From Verrucomicrobiota bacterium (lineage in GTDB: Bacteria; Chlamydiota; Chlamydiia; Chlamydiales; JAEYWL01), in assembly GCA_023428915.1 (NCBI GenBank), contig JAEYWL010000022.1, positions 1 through 58,382 of the forward strand: a stretch of DNA of 58,382 bases, given 5' to 3'. The notes beneath the pieces are model-generated. The model ran no database searches and had not been told where the DNA came from. It worked only from the letters and a program-made list of their open reading frames with translations. Below, piece by piece: positions 17,947 to 26,612 of this stretch; within the stretch, counting starts at the first letter, position 1; each line of letters begins with the position of its first letter. A program made the translations under genes and the position numbers.

Positions 17947-18300
17947 AACTAAACCTCACTATGTATCTATTATAATCTTTTAAAAATAAAAAACACATAT
18001 TTAACAAAAAATAATTATAATAATTGCAAGATTAAAATAGATTTACGTTAGGCTGCTTGAGTGCTTGGCTGGGCGATCAAGAAAAGAGGGGTCGAATTTT
18101 TCTAAAAAGAGCAACGTTTGGGGCGGGGGTATAATGAGTTTAGCGGTATGGCCTGAAGGACTATTGAAGCGAAAGTTATCCAGACAATAGGAAAGCCTTT
18201 TTCAGGCTTTTTGATGTTCGGTTTGCAAAGTGCTTCCCTCCGAGGCTGTGAAAAATGACCAAGAGAGACAGTTGCAAAAGTCAGATTTAGCTATATCAAA
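17947..18300. other. Intergenic region
   Basis: This spacer separates the A/T-rich island from the surface-polymer locus. It begins with an A/T-rich stretch that probably promotes the leftward 848-residue gene. It then becomes G/C-richer around a TATAAT word at 18130-18135 and a structured hairpin (see the candidate RNA). No credible ORF was seen. Confidence 0.5.
18136..18213 (+). ncRNA. Candidate small structured RNA or attenuator
   Basis: A perfect TATAAT (18130-18135) is followed by a sequence in which gcctgaa (18151-18157) can pair with ttcaggc (18201-18207) and ctattg (18161-18166) with caatag (18185-18190). A competing hairpin, aaagcct (18192-18198) with aggcttt (18204-18210) followed by TT, looks terminator-like and excludes the outer stem. 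No known RNA family was recognised, and a -35 box is not clear. Confidence 0.3.
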
Positions 18301-18308
18301 TGACATTA

Positions 18309-18412
18309 TGGACCTTAACGACGCCAAAGACATTTACGACAAGCAATTGGCGCTTAGTCCATTAAGTCCATAAGGTCCATGGCGTCATTAAGGTCCATTG
18401 TCCATTTAAGCG
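18309..18412. repeat. Palindromic dispersed repeat (family D, copy 1)
   Basis: The arms tggaccttaacgacgcca (18309) and tggcgtcattaaggtcca (18379) are inverted copies. The 61-bp part 18352-18412, with several agtcca/ggtcca words, is nearly identical to 39404-39464. It ends about 44 bp upstream of the glycosyltransferase start and may lie in its leader. Confidence 0.8.
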
Positions 18413-18455
18413 GGAATTTTATCGCCGTTTTTGTAACTCTACGGAGAATCCAAAC

Positions 18456-19220
18456 ATGAGCTTTGTTTTTCGCGGGATTCCAATCAATACGCTTGCGGTG
18501 GCAGACAGCATGCAAGCTGTTTGGGAAGCATCTTTAAAAAGTGCTGTTCGGGTATATTGGGTAAATGCCCATGCCATTAATATTAGCGAGAAGAACCCAG
18601 GCTATAAACAAGCAGTTCTGCAAGCTGAATTTGTCTTAAATGATGGCGTTGGTGTGTTGCTAGCTGCGAAAGCCTTGGGCTGTACCATTTCGGAAAATCA
18701 GACTGGTACAGATTGGATTCCTTCTTTTTTGGATATGCTTAACACGCATCATCCTGGACTCTCTTTATATTTGCTGGGAGCTAAACCCGAAGTCATCAAG
18801 CAGGCTGCGCAAGTCTTTTCCGAGCGTTGGCCTAATATTGCCATAGCAGGGTATAATGATGGCTATTTTCAAGACCCGCGGCAGGCAGTGGAGGAAATAA
18901 TTAGCTTGCAACCCGCCTTGCTAATTGTAGGCATGGGCATGCCGTTGCAAGAGTTTTTTATCGATCGTCATTGGGATCTGCTGAAACATAAAGTGCAAAT
19001 AGCTTTAGCCGGGGGTGCCATTTTTGATTTTCTTACGCTAAAAATTCCGCGTGCGCCTATATGGATTAGAAAAATAAAGCTGGAATGGGTATATCGTTTA
19101 TTACAAGAACCCAAACGTTTAGCTTATCGATATTTAATAGGTAATCCGCAATTTTGCTGGTTAATATGTAAAGAATGGATAACCAACAGACGAAAAAACT
19201 ATTGGCACAGCAGGAAGTAG
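18456..19220 (+). CDS. WecG/TagA/CpsF-family glycosyltransferase
   Basis: This 254-residue protein matches the WecG/TagA/CpsF family (GT26), which adds a sugar, classically N-acetylmannosamine, to an undecaprenyl-diphosphate-linked acceptor on the cytoplasmic face. Visible motifs are YWVNAHAINI, LNDGVGVLLAAKALG, TGTDWIPSFL and LLIVGMGMPLQEFFID. The ribosome site ACGGAGAA lies 9 bases before ATG 18456. It opens an all-plus-strand locus with a lipid-linked sugar-phosphate transferase and an exosortase. Its last 46 bp overlap the next gene. The sugar and polymer are unknown. Confidence 0.88.
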   Translation: MSFVFRGIPINTLAVADSMQAVWEASLKSAVRVYWVNAHAINISEKNPGYKQAVLQAEFVLNDGVGVLLAAKALGCTISENQTGTDWIPSFLDMLNTHHPGLSLYLLGAKPEVIKQAAQVFSERWPNIAIAGYNDGYFQDPRQAVEEIISLQPALLIVGMGMPLQEFFIDRHWDLLKHKVQIALAGGAIFDFLTLKIPRAPIWIRKIKLEWVYRLLQEPKRLAYRYLIGNPQFCWLICKEWITNRRKNYWHSRK

Positions 19221-21238
19221 CTGACATAGCTATCAATATTCTGCTTGTTGATGATGATCCCTTAGTGCTTCTGGCTTTGAAAACTGCTTTGCAGCAAGAA
19301 AAATGGAAGATTGTCACCACAACTGAGGGCGAAGAAGCGATAAAATTGCTGCATTCCCAACAATTTGCTTTAATTATTTGCGATCAAGCCATGCCGGGTA
19401 TTGCCGGGGTAGAGGTGCTTAAGCAAGCGGGAGCTCTTCAACCAGACGCTCAGCGCATCGTGCTAACCGGATTAAATGATGCCGATACCTTATTGCAATT
19501 AATTAACGTGGGGCAAATTTCTCAATATATTCCAAAACCTTGGGATCATGCCATCTTGCTGCAAACAGTTGCAGCTTCAATTGACAAGTACAAATTGAAG
19601 CAGGAAAACCAAAGGCTGCAAGAGCTGGCATTGTTGCAGCATGCTGAGCTTGTCCGCACTTATGAAAATTTGAAAGAAGAATTAGATTTGGGTGCAAAGA
19701 TCCATCAAGTTCTTTTAATGGGCCATCCTCCGGCTCAGCATCCTTTTTTCGAAATTGCAGCCAAGAGTATTCCTTCAGAAGATATTGATGGTGATTTTTT
19801 TGATTTTTTCAATCAAAGCGAGCGGGTATTTGATATCGTTCTTGGAGATGTGATGGGAAAAGGGTTGCCTGCCGCTTTAGTCGGTGCTGCCGTTAAAACG
19901 CAGTTAACCCGTTTTGCGACCCCGCTTGAGAGAGTTAAAAGCTTTGATAAAAAGTCTTTGTGGCATGAGGATCTGCTTACGCCTGCAGAAATCATCCAAA
20001 ATGTGCAGCAGGAGATGGGTTTGCAGTTAATAGAGCTAAACCATTTTGTCTCTTTGACCTTTGGCCGTTTTGATCTGCAGCGCCGTACGTTTTCTTTTGT
20101 GGATTGCGGGTCGACCAAGCCGCTATATTACCAGGCAAAGAAGAAAATGATACGGATGCTTCAAGGGAGTAATTTTCCTTTAGGAATGGTTTTAAAGGAT
20201 GCTTACGAGAATTTTAATCTCACCTATGAAAAGGATGACTTTTTTGTTTTCTATTCTGATGGAATTACTGAGGCGCGGTCTCCCAAAGGAGAAATGTTCG
20301 GTGTTGATCGATTATGCCAAATCATATATGGCCATGCGGAATTGCCGCCGCATGAATTATTAAAGGTCATTGAGCGCACAATTAGAGCGTATACTAAAAG
20401 CGATGCATTTGAAGATGACTGCACCATTGTGATTATCAAAATTTCTGAAAAAGAAGGATGCTTCCCTGAAGAGCAAATGATGGCGGCCAAGTTTGCCAGC
20501 GATCTCAGCCAGGCAAAGGCAGTCAGGGAATTTATCCGTGAAGTTTGTGCCAATGTGCCGGGAGATATTGAAGTCATTACCAGTCAGCTGCAGCTTGCAA
20601 TCAACGAAATATTTTGCAATAGTGTGATTCACGGGTATAAGGGACAAAATGATAATGAAATTGTTATAGAAGCGAAGTTTACGCCTGACTATCTATTTAT
20701 CGATATAGCTGACAAAGGTGAGCCATTTGAGCCTTCCCAAGTGCAGCATCCCAATATGGCGGGAGACAAGCCTGGCGGATTTGGCTTCTTTATAGTTAAA
20801 GAGTTAGTAGATAGCATCACCTATAGGAAAAAACGGACTGCTGACGGCTGGAACCACTTTCTAATTAAAAAACAGTATATTACCCAAGAGAGTAAAATGG
20901 ATATTTCCTACTCTACCCATGAGGATATTATTACAATTACCTTGGAGGGCGAGCATCTTGATGCAAAGGAAGCGCCTGAGTTTAAGCAGAAAACTTTAGA
21001 TTTAATTTCATCGACCAATAAACATCGCGTCATTTTGGATTTACACAAGCTAAGTTTTATAGATAGTTCTGGCTTAGGGGCATTTTTATCAATCATGCGC
21101 GCTTTAAACTCAAGGGGCGGGGATTTAAAAATGGCAAATATGACTAAACCAATACGCGCTGTATTCGAATTGGTCTGCATGCATAAAATTTTTGAAATTT
21201 ATTCTTCTTCAGAAGAAGCCTTGAAATCTTTTAAATAA
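19175..21238 (+). CDS. REC-PP2C-HATPase-STAS fusion (self-contained partner switch)
   Basis: This single 687-residue chain contains a receiver domain (about 20-140, phospho-acceptor D70 in LIICDQAMPG, conserved Lys in IPKPWD), a short coiled coil, a SpoIIE/RsbU-type PP2C phosphatase (about 165-415: DIDGDFFDFF, GDVMGKGLPAAL, FYSDGITEARS, DDCTIVII), an RsbW/SpoIIAB-like HATPase (about 425-560: AINEIFCNSVIHGY, DIADKGEPFEP, GGFGFFIVKEL) and an anti-sigma-antagonist STAS domain (about 575-687, IDSSGLGAF with the phosphoacceptor serine pair 631/632). These are normally separate proteins. Phosphorylation of the receiver should control the phosphatase acting on the STAS serine. No frameshift is seen. 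The target is unknown. Confidence 0.9.
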   Translation: MDNQQTKKLLAQQEVADIAINILLVDDDPLVLLALKTALQQEKWKIVTTTEGEEAIKLLHSQQFALIICDQAMPGIAGVEVLKQAGALQPDAQRIVLTGLNDADTLLQLINVGQISQYIPKPWDHAILLQTVAASIDKYKLKQENQRLQELALLQHAELVRTYENLKEELDLGAKIHQVLLMGHPPAQHPFFEIAAKSIPSEDIDGDFFDFFNQSERVFDIVLGDVMGKGLPAALVGAAVKTQLTRFATPLERVKSFDKKSLWHEDLLTPAEIIQNVQQEMGLQLIELNHFVSLTFGRFDLQRRTFSFVDCGSTKPLYYQAKKKMIRMLQGSNFPLGMVLKDAYENFNLTYEKDDFFVFYSDGITEARSPKGEMFGVDRLCQIIYGHAELPPHELLKVIERTIRAYTKSDAFEDDCTIVIIKISEKEGCFPEEQMMAAKFASDLSQAKAVREFIREVCANVPGDIEVITSQLQLAINEIFCNSVIHGYKGQNDNEIVIEAKFTPDYLFIDIADKGEPFEPSQVQHPNMAGDKPGGFGFFIVKELVDSITYRKKRTADGWNHFLIKKQYITQESKMDISYSTHEDIITITLEGEHLDAKEAPEFKQKTLDLISSTNKHRVILDLHKLSFIDSSGLGAFLSIMRALNSRGGDLKMANMTKPIRAVFELVCMHKIFEIYSSSEEALKSFK

Positions 21239-21259
21239 TGGCCATAAATATTCAATTTG

Positions 21260-22003
21260 ATGGCAAAACATAAAAAACTAAAAGAAATAGAACGGCTCAA
21301 GCTATTAACTGAATTAGAAGATCGGTATGCCCATTCTAAAAGCAAGCGGCAAAAATATCTTTATATACGAAAAAAGTATTCCTGGTTATTTGTCGTAGAA
21401 GGTGCAAAGTTTGTTAAGCGTTTAGGAGACATCCTAATTTCTTTAGTAAGCCTCATTTTACTTTCTCCCTTTTTTTTGGTCATAGCGCTTGTCATCAAGC
21501 TCTACGATAAAGGTCCAATTTTATATATAGTTCCCAGGGTGGGAAAATGGGGCAGGGAATTTCCTTTTCCTAAGTTTCGCACAATGAATACCAATGCTGA
21601 AATGCTGCAAAAAGACCTGGAAGCGCAGCAAGAAATGCCTTCAAGCAAGCGCTTTAAAATGAAGGACGATCCCCGAATTACTCCTTTTGGCAGATGGCTT
21701 CGCAAAACAAGCCTCGATGAATTGCCCCAATTGTGGAGTGTTCTTGTTGGGAATATGTCCTTAGTCGGCCCGCGCCCCCCGCTGCCTAAAGAGGTGGCGC
21801 TATATACCCTGCAGGAAAGGCGCAGGCTGGATGTCACTCCGGGCCTTACCTGTTTCTGGCAAGTGAGCGGACGGTCGGAGATCCCTTTTCCTGAACAGGT
21901 GGCCCTGGATTTGCAATATATTGAAAGCCAAAGCTTATGGGTAGATATTAAAATCCTTTTAAAAACGATTCCTGCAGTAATTTTTGGCAAAGGGGCTTAC
22001 TAG
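21260..22003 (+). CDS. Undecaprenyl-phosphate sugar phosphotransferase (bacterial sugar transferase)
   Basis: This is a protein of about 247 residues of the WcaJ/WbaP/PglC catalytic type, which starts polysaccharide or glycan synthesis by moving a sugar-1-phosphate from a nucleotide sugar to undecaprenyl phosphate. One membrane-embedded helix (ILISLVSLILLSPFFLVIAL) precedes the catalytic part: PFPKFRTMNTNAE, KDDPRITPFGRWLRKTSLDE, LPQLWSVLVGNMSLVGPRPP and VTPGLTCFWQVSGR. Key residues for the family are present, so it should be active. ATG 21260 is preferred over TTG 21257. It lies 3 bp before a gene with a degenerate copy of the same domain. Confidence 0.94.
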   Translation: MAKHKKLKEIERLKLLTELEDRYAHSKSKRQKYLYIRKKYSWLFVVEGAKFVKRLGDILISLVSLILLSPFFLVIALVIKLYDKGPILYIVPRVGKWGREFPFPKFRTMNTNAEMLQKDLEAQQEMPSSKRFKMKDDPRITPFGRWLRKTSLDELPQLWSVLVGNMSLVGPRPPLPKEVALYTLQERRRLDVTPGLTCFWQVSGRSEIPFPEQVALDLQYIESQSLWVDIKILLKTIPAVIFGKGAY

Positions 22004-22005
22004 AA

Positions 22006-23469
22006 GTGCGTGCAGTTATCTTTGCGACAGGCTACTCTTCTGAGCTCTTGCCTTTGGTCTGCTACCGTCCGGCTCCGCTATTCAGAATCGTCGACAAACC
22101 AATCTTAGAGCATATTATTGAAACAATTGTCTCGCAGGGTGTTACAAAAATAGATTTGGTCATTTCTCATTTGCCTAGAATGCTTGAGGAGCAAATTGGC
22201 GATGGCCAACGGTGGGGTGTAATTATCCAATATTATTTAGCTAAAGAAGCCTCTCATCCCCTGCAGGCTATTCAGCCTAGTCTAATGATGAGCCAGGAAG
22301 AATATGTAATAGTTGGAAGCGGGACAGAATTGCCGGAGTTTTCACTTGCAGAAGCAGAGAGAATTTATCTGGACAGTCGCAAATCGACCGTAGTTTTAGA
22401 TTTTAATAAGCAATGGACGGGCTGGGGCCTGATTTCCAGAGAGTATTTATTGCATTTACGCACAGATACGCCGCTGGAAAATTTTCTTCAGCTTATTCAT
22501 ACCATTTCTCATCAGCTTTTGCGTAAAAGACATTTGCTTTCGGTACAAAATTTACAGGCTTTTGCAAAAAGCAACCACAAGCTGATCTCCCAAATACAAC
22601 CCGCATTTTTATTCCCTTCGAACTCGCGCATGGTAGAAAAAGGGGTGTGGTTGTCCAGGGGGGTTACAATCCACCCCAATGCCAAGATAACTCCGCCAGT
22701 ATTTATTGGAGAGGCATGCCAAATTAATGCCTACGCACAAATCGGCCCTAACAGCGTTATTGAAAATAACTGCTTGATTGACGAAAGTTCCATAGTGCAG
22801 CACTCCCTTATTTGCCAGAGGAGCTATGTGGGGCAGGGACTTGAGGTAAAAAATAGCATTGTAGACCGCAACACCATTGTTAATTTGTCGCTTGGGGCTT
22901 ACTTATCCATGCAAGAAGAGTTTATACTCTCGGAATTACAAGCGCCCTCGCTTACAAATTATTTATTAAAATCATTAGGGCGGTATTTTGCCGTTCTTCT
23001 GGTTATTCTGTTTAGTCCGATATTCTTATATCTATTTTGCACCCGAATTTTGGAGAAGGTTCCGGTGGTTTTGCTGCCGGCTAATAACGAAAATTTTAAG
23101 CGGCAAACTTTTACCCTTTATTATTTCAAACGCAAAAATGAAGAAATAAAGCGCGAGTTTCCTGAATCGTTTTTAGCCTCTCTTCCAATGCTATTTAATG
23201 TAGTTAAAGGGGAACTGCATGTTACAGGGGTTGCTCCCCGCAGTATAGAAGAAGTAGAGCAAATGCCTGATGACTGGAGAAATCTATATCTAAGATCTAA
23301 GGCAGGTTTAATCACTTTAGCCATGGTAGAGCAGGGGGAGCAACCAGATCCGGATGAGCTTTATGCTGCCGAAGCTTATTATACAGCGTGCATGTCATTT
23401 GGTTATGATGTAAAATTATTTATAAGGTGGCTGTTAAAAAAGCTTGGTGTAAATAAAAAAAAGATTTAG
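22006..23469 (+). CDS. Degenerate nucleotidyltransferase / beta-helix / sugar-transferase-like fusion
   Basis: This 487-residue protein starts at GTG. Residues 1-195 follow the fold of glucose-1-phosphate nucleotidyltransferases (RAVIFATGYSSELLPLVCYR, VDKPILEHIIETI), but the nucleotide-binding signature GGxGTRL reads ATGYSSEL, so catalysis is unlikely. Residues about 205-300 have hexapeptide repeats typical of a left-handed beta-helix (IHPNAKI, IGEACQINAYAQIGPNSVIE). A membrane helix (FAVLLVILFSPIFLYLF) leads to a C-terminal region matching the end of sugar transferases (SLPMLFNVVKGELHVTGVAP) but lacking their catalytic part. It is probably a regulatory or scaffolding partner of the active transferase just upstream. 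Confidence 0.8.
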   Translation: MRAVIFATGYSSELLPLVCYRPAPLFRIVDKPILEHIIETIVSQGVTKIDLVISHLPRMLEEQIGDGQRWGVIIQYYLAKEASHPLQAIQPSLMMSQEEYVIVGSGTELPEFSLAEAERIYLDSRKSTVVLDFNKQWTGWGLISREYLLHLRTDTPLENFLQLIHTISHQLLRKRHLLSVQNLQAFAKSNHKLISQIQPAFLFPSNSRMVEKGVWLSRGVTIHPNAKITPPVFIGEACQINAYAQIGPNSVIENNCLIDESSIVQHSLICQRSYVGQGLEVKNSIVDRNTIVNLSLGAYLSMQEEFILSELQAPSLTNYLLKSLGRYFAVLLVILFSPIFLYLFCTRILEKVPVVLLPANNENFKRQTFTLYYFKRKNEEIKREFPESFLASLPMLFNVVKGELHVTGVAPRSIEEVEQMPDDWRNLYLRSKAGLITLAMVEQGEQPDPDELYAAEAYYTACMSFGYDVKLFIRWLLKKLGVNKKKI

Positions 23470-23546
23470 TAGTTTAGAGAGAGTTTACAAGCAGCCTCCT
23501 AAACATTAATTCTTGCAAGCGATACAGCTGCGGAAGGAGAAAATTT

Positions 23547-24413
23547 ATGAAAAAATTTTTAGCCCTATTAGCCTTGTCTACCCTGGTGATTTCTCCAGGT
23601 TTGTTCGCTGCGTTTGATCATGAAACTGGCGATGATAATCAATACGATCTATATGATCGGGAATTAGACAATGCAGACTTTAGCCCTGAGGACTATCCAA
23701 GAGAAAGAAGCTATATCGATCAGTCGGATGAGCCCTACGACCCTCGTTATCCTGCAAATGAAAACATTCCTAATCAAGCCGGCTACCTGCGCGGATATCA
23801 GCCCGATAAACGCAAACTAAATAAGCAGCAAGCTTACAGCACCCCTAACGCCAATCAGAATAATAGCAATTCACCTTACTACTATCAGAACTCTAATGCC
23901 GCACAAAGCGCTCAAGGCAACAATCAGCCAAATGCTAATCCTCAAAGAAAAGCTATTGCTTATGACCTCTACGATCGTCAGCAAAATAATGCAGACTTTG
24001 GCGATTATTCTAATAGCAGAAGCTATATTGATGAGACGGATTCGCCATACAATCCCAATTATCCTGCAAACGATAATATTCCCAACCAAACCGGGTATCC
24101 GGACAATCATAAGGCAAACAATCAGCAAGCCTACAATAATCCGAATATCTACCAACAGAATAACGCACAAAACAACCAATGGAATAGCTATACGCAACAA
24201 AATAGCAGTACGCCCTACTACCAGCATTCAACTCTTCCGCAAAACAACTCTTCTGCGGATCAGCCTGCTGCCATTCCACCCAAAAAACCTGTTGCTGATA
24301 GGGGAGATCGGGAATATAACCTCTATGATAGAAACAGAATGGGTTTAGATTGGAATAATAATGATTATCCACGTCAACCCCGAAGCAATAACTACTACTA
24401 TTATCCACAATAA
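23547..24413 (+). CDS. Secreted Asn/Gln/Tyr-rich repeat protein
   Basis: This 288-residue protein has a clear signal peptide (KKFLALLALSTLVISPGLFA, cleavage near residue 22). The mature part is built from two full repeats of about 45 residues and a partial third at the C-terminus. Each starts with Y(D/N)LYDR and continues as NADF, RSYID, D-PY-P-YPAN and NIPNQ-GY. The linkers are rich in Asn, Gln, Pro and Tyr and look disordered. No C-terminal sorting helix or PEP-type motif is present. A strong AAGGAG ribosome site precedes the ATG. It lies inside the polymer/exosortase locus, suggesting an exported structural or matrix protein. No family was recognised. Confidence 0.82.
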   Translation: MKKFLALLALSTLVISPGLFAAFDHETGDDNQYDLYDRELDNADFSPEDYPRERSYIDQSDEPYDPRYPANENIPNQAGYLRGYQPDKRKLNKQQAYSTPNANQNNSNSPYYYQNSNAAQSAQGNNQPNANPQRKAIAYDLYDRQQNNADFGDYSNSRSYIDETDSPYNPNYPANDNIPNQTGYPDNHKANNQQAYNNPNIYQQNNAQNNQWNSYTQQNSSTPYYQHSTLPQNNSSADQPAAIPPKKPVADRGDREYNLYDRNRMGLDWNNNDYPRQPRSNNYYYYPQ

Positions 24414-24442
24414 ATATCGACAATGCTGTAAAGGACTTTAAC

Positions 24443-26599
24443 ATGCGCAAGCCGATTCTTTTAATCTTAGTCATTTTGACAGCTTTAATTGCTGCCGGCG
24501 GCTATTACTATTGGCCCCACTTCCAAAGATCAATTCAAGGGAAAATTCCTGATCAGGAAGAAGAAGCTGCCGATTATGCTAAAGTGAAAATTTTGCTTGC
24601 GCAATCCAAACCAAATGATGCTTTAAAAATCATTAATAAATACGACGCCGTTATAAATGACAAAACAGAGCAGGGGAAAAAATGGTTAGATTTATTATTA
24701 ACTGCTTCTGAAGAGGCCCCTAGTCCGCAACAGCTCCTCATTCTCTACCAATATTTTCCAGAAAAAATTACAGAGCGGGAAAAGTCCTCCCTGATTGTGG
24801 CCGATCTATTCTTATTGCAAAATAATCCCCAGGAATATGAAAAGATCCGGGCGAATTGGCAAAAAAATAGTAAAGATACCGACACCTGGTTTATTTTAGA
24901 TGCCGACAAATACTTGATTGAAGGAAACCGCAAAGCAGCAGAACAACTCTTACAAACACGTACACTGGTTGGAAAAATTGACTCCAACCGCTTGCTGCGT
25001 TTAGCTTTACTAAGCTTTGCCGATAATCCAAAAAGTTCTTGGGACTATTTGACACAGGCTACGCTCAAAGATCCAACCAATCCCTTAATCCGCGTATACC
25101 GTGCAAAGGTCTTAGAGGCAGCCGAGAAATTCGACCTAGCCTTTGCTGAATACATTTCTGCAGCTCAAGCTGCGCCGGATAACATTCTCTATCGGGATCA
25201 GCTTGCCGATTTTTTACGCAGAAACCACGAATACCAGCAGGCCATTGAAGTGTGGGCCAATCAACTTAACCAGACCACTCCCAATATATTGTGGTTAACA
25301 ACTTGGTTTTGGAACAAAGTGGCAGTGCCTGCAAATATTCAGTGGAAAGCCAGCAGCTTGCAAGATGATGAATTGAAGCCATTATTAGAATACTTTTTTC
25401 AACTCAAGCAAGAGCAGTTTTGGGATCAAGCAGCCTATGATAAACTTGAAAAAGGACCAAAATATTTAAAGGAACAGCAAGCTACTTTCTGGCTGCGCCT
25501 GATACAAATGCTAAAAGACGGAAATGAGAAAGAGGCTCTAGATCTTTTACAATTTAACAATTTTAGTCAGGACTCTTGGTCGCCGTCATTAGAGCTGGCA
25601 TTGCGCAGGGTATTAAATTATCGCCTAAATGGCAGCCTCATCATAGATACCAGTTTGCTAAAAACACAGTTAGAGCAAAAACCGCAAGCTATCGTCAGGA
25701 CAGCCGCTGCTGATATTAAGAGTGAAGGAGCTTGGAAAGCTGAGTTTTTTGAAAAACTAACCACTTTAGCACAGCAAGAGGAAACACAAGGTGCAGCCTT
25801 TAAGTTGCCCGAAGACTTGCAAGCCCTGTTGCATTCGCCTGAAATTTATGCCGCGATATTCCTTACAGCAAACTGGGTGGAAGCTGGCATCAGCCTGCAC
25901 ACAATGCCTGCGCTTCCTTCGGTATTCCCTCAATGGGTGGCAATCGCCATCACTCAGGGCACTCAAATATTGCAAGGGATTCCCCAAGCTCTTGAATTTG
26001 CCAATAAACAAGTAAAAACGCCTGATATGCGTTTATTGACGGGCAGGCTGCTTGCTGAGGAAGGCAAGTACGATGAGGCCTTGCAAGAAGTGGCCCCATT
26101 GACACAAAAAGATGATCCGGCTGGAATCAATGCCTCGCTATTAGCCAGCTTAATATATATTGAGAAAAAAGACTTCAGCCAAGCCAAGAACAGCATTCAA
26201 ACCCAGCCTAAGCTCGCCAATCAACTAGCCGGCCAGGAAGTATTGGCACGGATAGCTTTATTGGAAAATAACCCGGCTGAAGCTGAAAAAATCTATAGGG
26301 TTATTGCAAGTAATTCAGCAGAAGCCAAGCAATATTTGGCGCGAAAAGCGGTGGAACGGCAAGACTGGGAAACCGCTAAAAAATTGACTGAAGAATTAGT
26401 GGTCGAGTTTCCCGCCAATGTTGAATTAAGACAAATTCTACAAGTTATTCTGGAAGAATTAAAAATACAGAAAGGGGATCAGCCAAAGGAGAAAAACGAA
26501 GAAACGCTGCCTACAAAACTGGCACCCCCAACAGCACCCAAAGCAAAACTCAACTCATCAAGCCTTCAGGTAAAGCCTGAAGAGCAAAAAAAGTGGTAA
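24443..26599 (+). CDS. Membrane-anchored TPR-repeat protein
   Basis: This 718-residue protein has an N-terminal membrane anchor (PILLILVILTALIAAGGYYY) and a long helical periplasmic part containing TPR-like pairs (for example AEQLLQTRTLVGKIDSNRLLRLA, KFDLAFAEYISAAQAAPDNI, NPAEAEKIYRVIASNSAEAK). It ends in a Pro/Lys-rich tail. TPR proteins accompany exosortase systems in other bacteria (PrsT type), and this gene is only 13 bp upstream of the exosortase. An AAGGA site precedes ATG 24443. It is likely a periplasmic scaffold for export or assembly of the polymer or repeat protein; the exact partner is unknown. Confidence 0.85.
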   Translation: MRKPILLILVILTALIAAGGYYYWPHFQRSIQGKIPDQEEEAADYAKVKILLAQSKPNDALKIINKYDAVINDKTEQGKKWLDLLLTASEEAPSPQQLLILYQYFPEKITEREKSSLIVADLFLLQNNPQEYEKIRANWQKNSKDTDTWFILDADKYLIEGNRKAAEQLLQTRTLVGKIDSNRLLRLALLSFADNPKSSWDYLTQATLKDPTNPLIRVYRAKVLEAAEKFDLAFAEYISAAQAAPDNILYRDQLADFLRRNHEYQQAIEVWANQLNQTTPNILWLTTWFWNKVAVPANIQWKASSLQDDELKPLLEYFFQLKQEQFWDQAAYDKLEKGPKYLKEQQATFWLRLIQMLKDGNEKEALDLLQFNNFSQDSWSPSLELALRRVLNYRLNGSLIIDTSLLKTQLEQKPQAIVRTAAADIKSEGAWKAEFFEKLTTLAQQEETQGAAFKLPEDLQALLHSPEIYAAIFLTANWVEAGISLHTMPALPSVFPQWVAIAITQGTQILQGIPQALEFANKQVKTPDMRLLTGRLLAEEGKYDEALQEVAPLTQKDDPAGINASLLASLIYIEKKDFSQAKNSIQTQPKLANQLAGQEVLARIALLENNPAEAEKIYRVIASNSAEAKQYLARKAVERQDWETAKKLTEELVVEFPANVELRQILQVILEELKIQKGDQPKEKNEETLPTKLAPPTAPKAKLNSSSLQVKPEEQKKW

Positions 26600-26612
26600 G
26601 TGTAATTAGGGC

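Noticed and set aside
20870..20910. A possible gene boundary giving a separate STAS protein starting at MDISYST
   Set aside because: The frame is open throughout with no stop, and no good ribosome site precedes this ATG; an internal start remains possible but is not supported.
23547..24413. The secreted repeat protein as a PEP-CTERM exosortase substrate
   Set aside because: Its C-terminus (SNNYYYYPQ) has no sorting motif, hydrophobic helix or basic tail.
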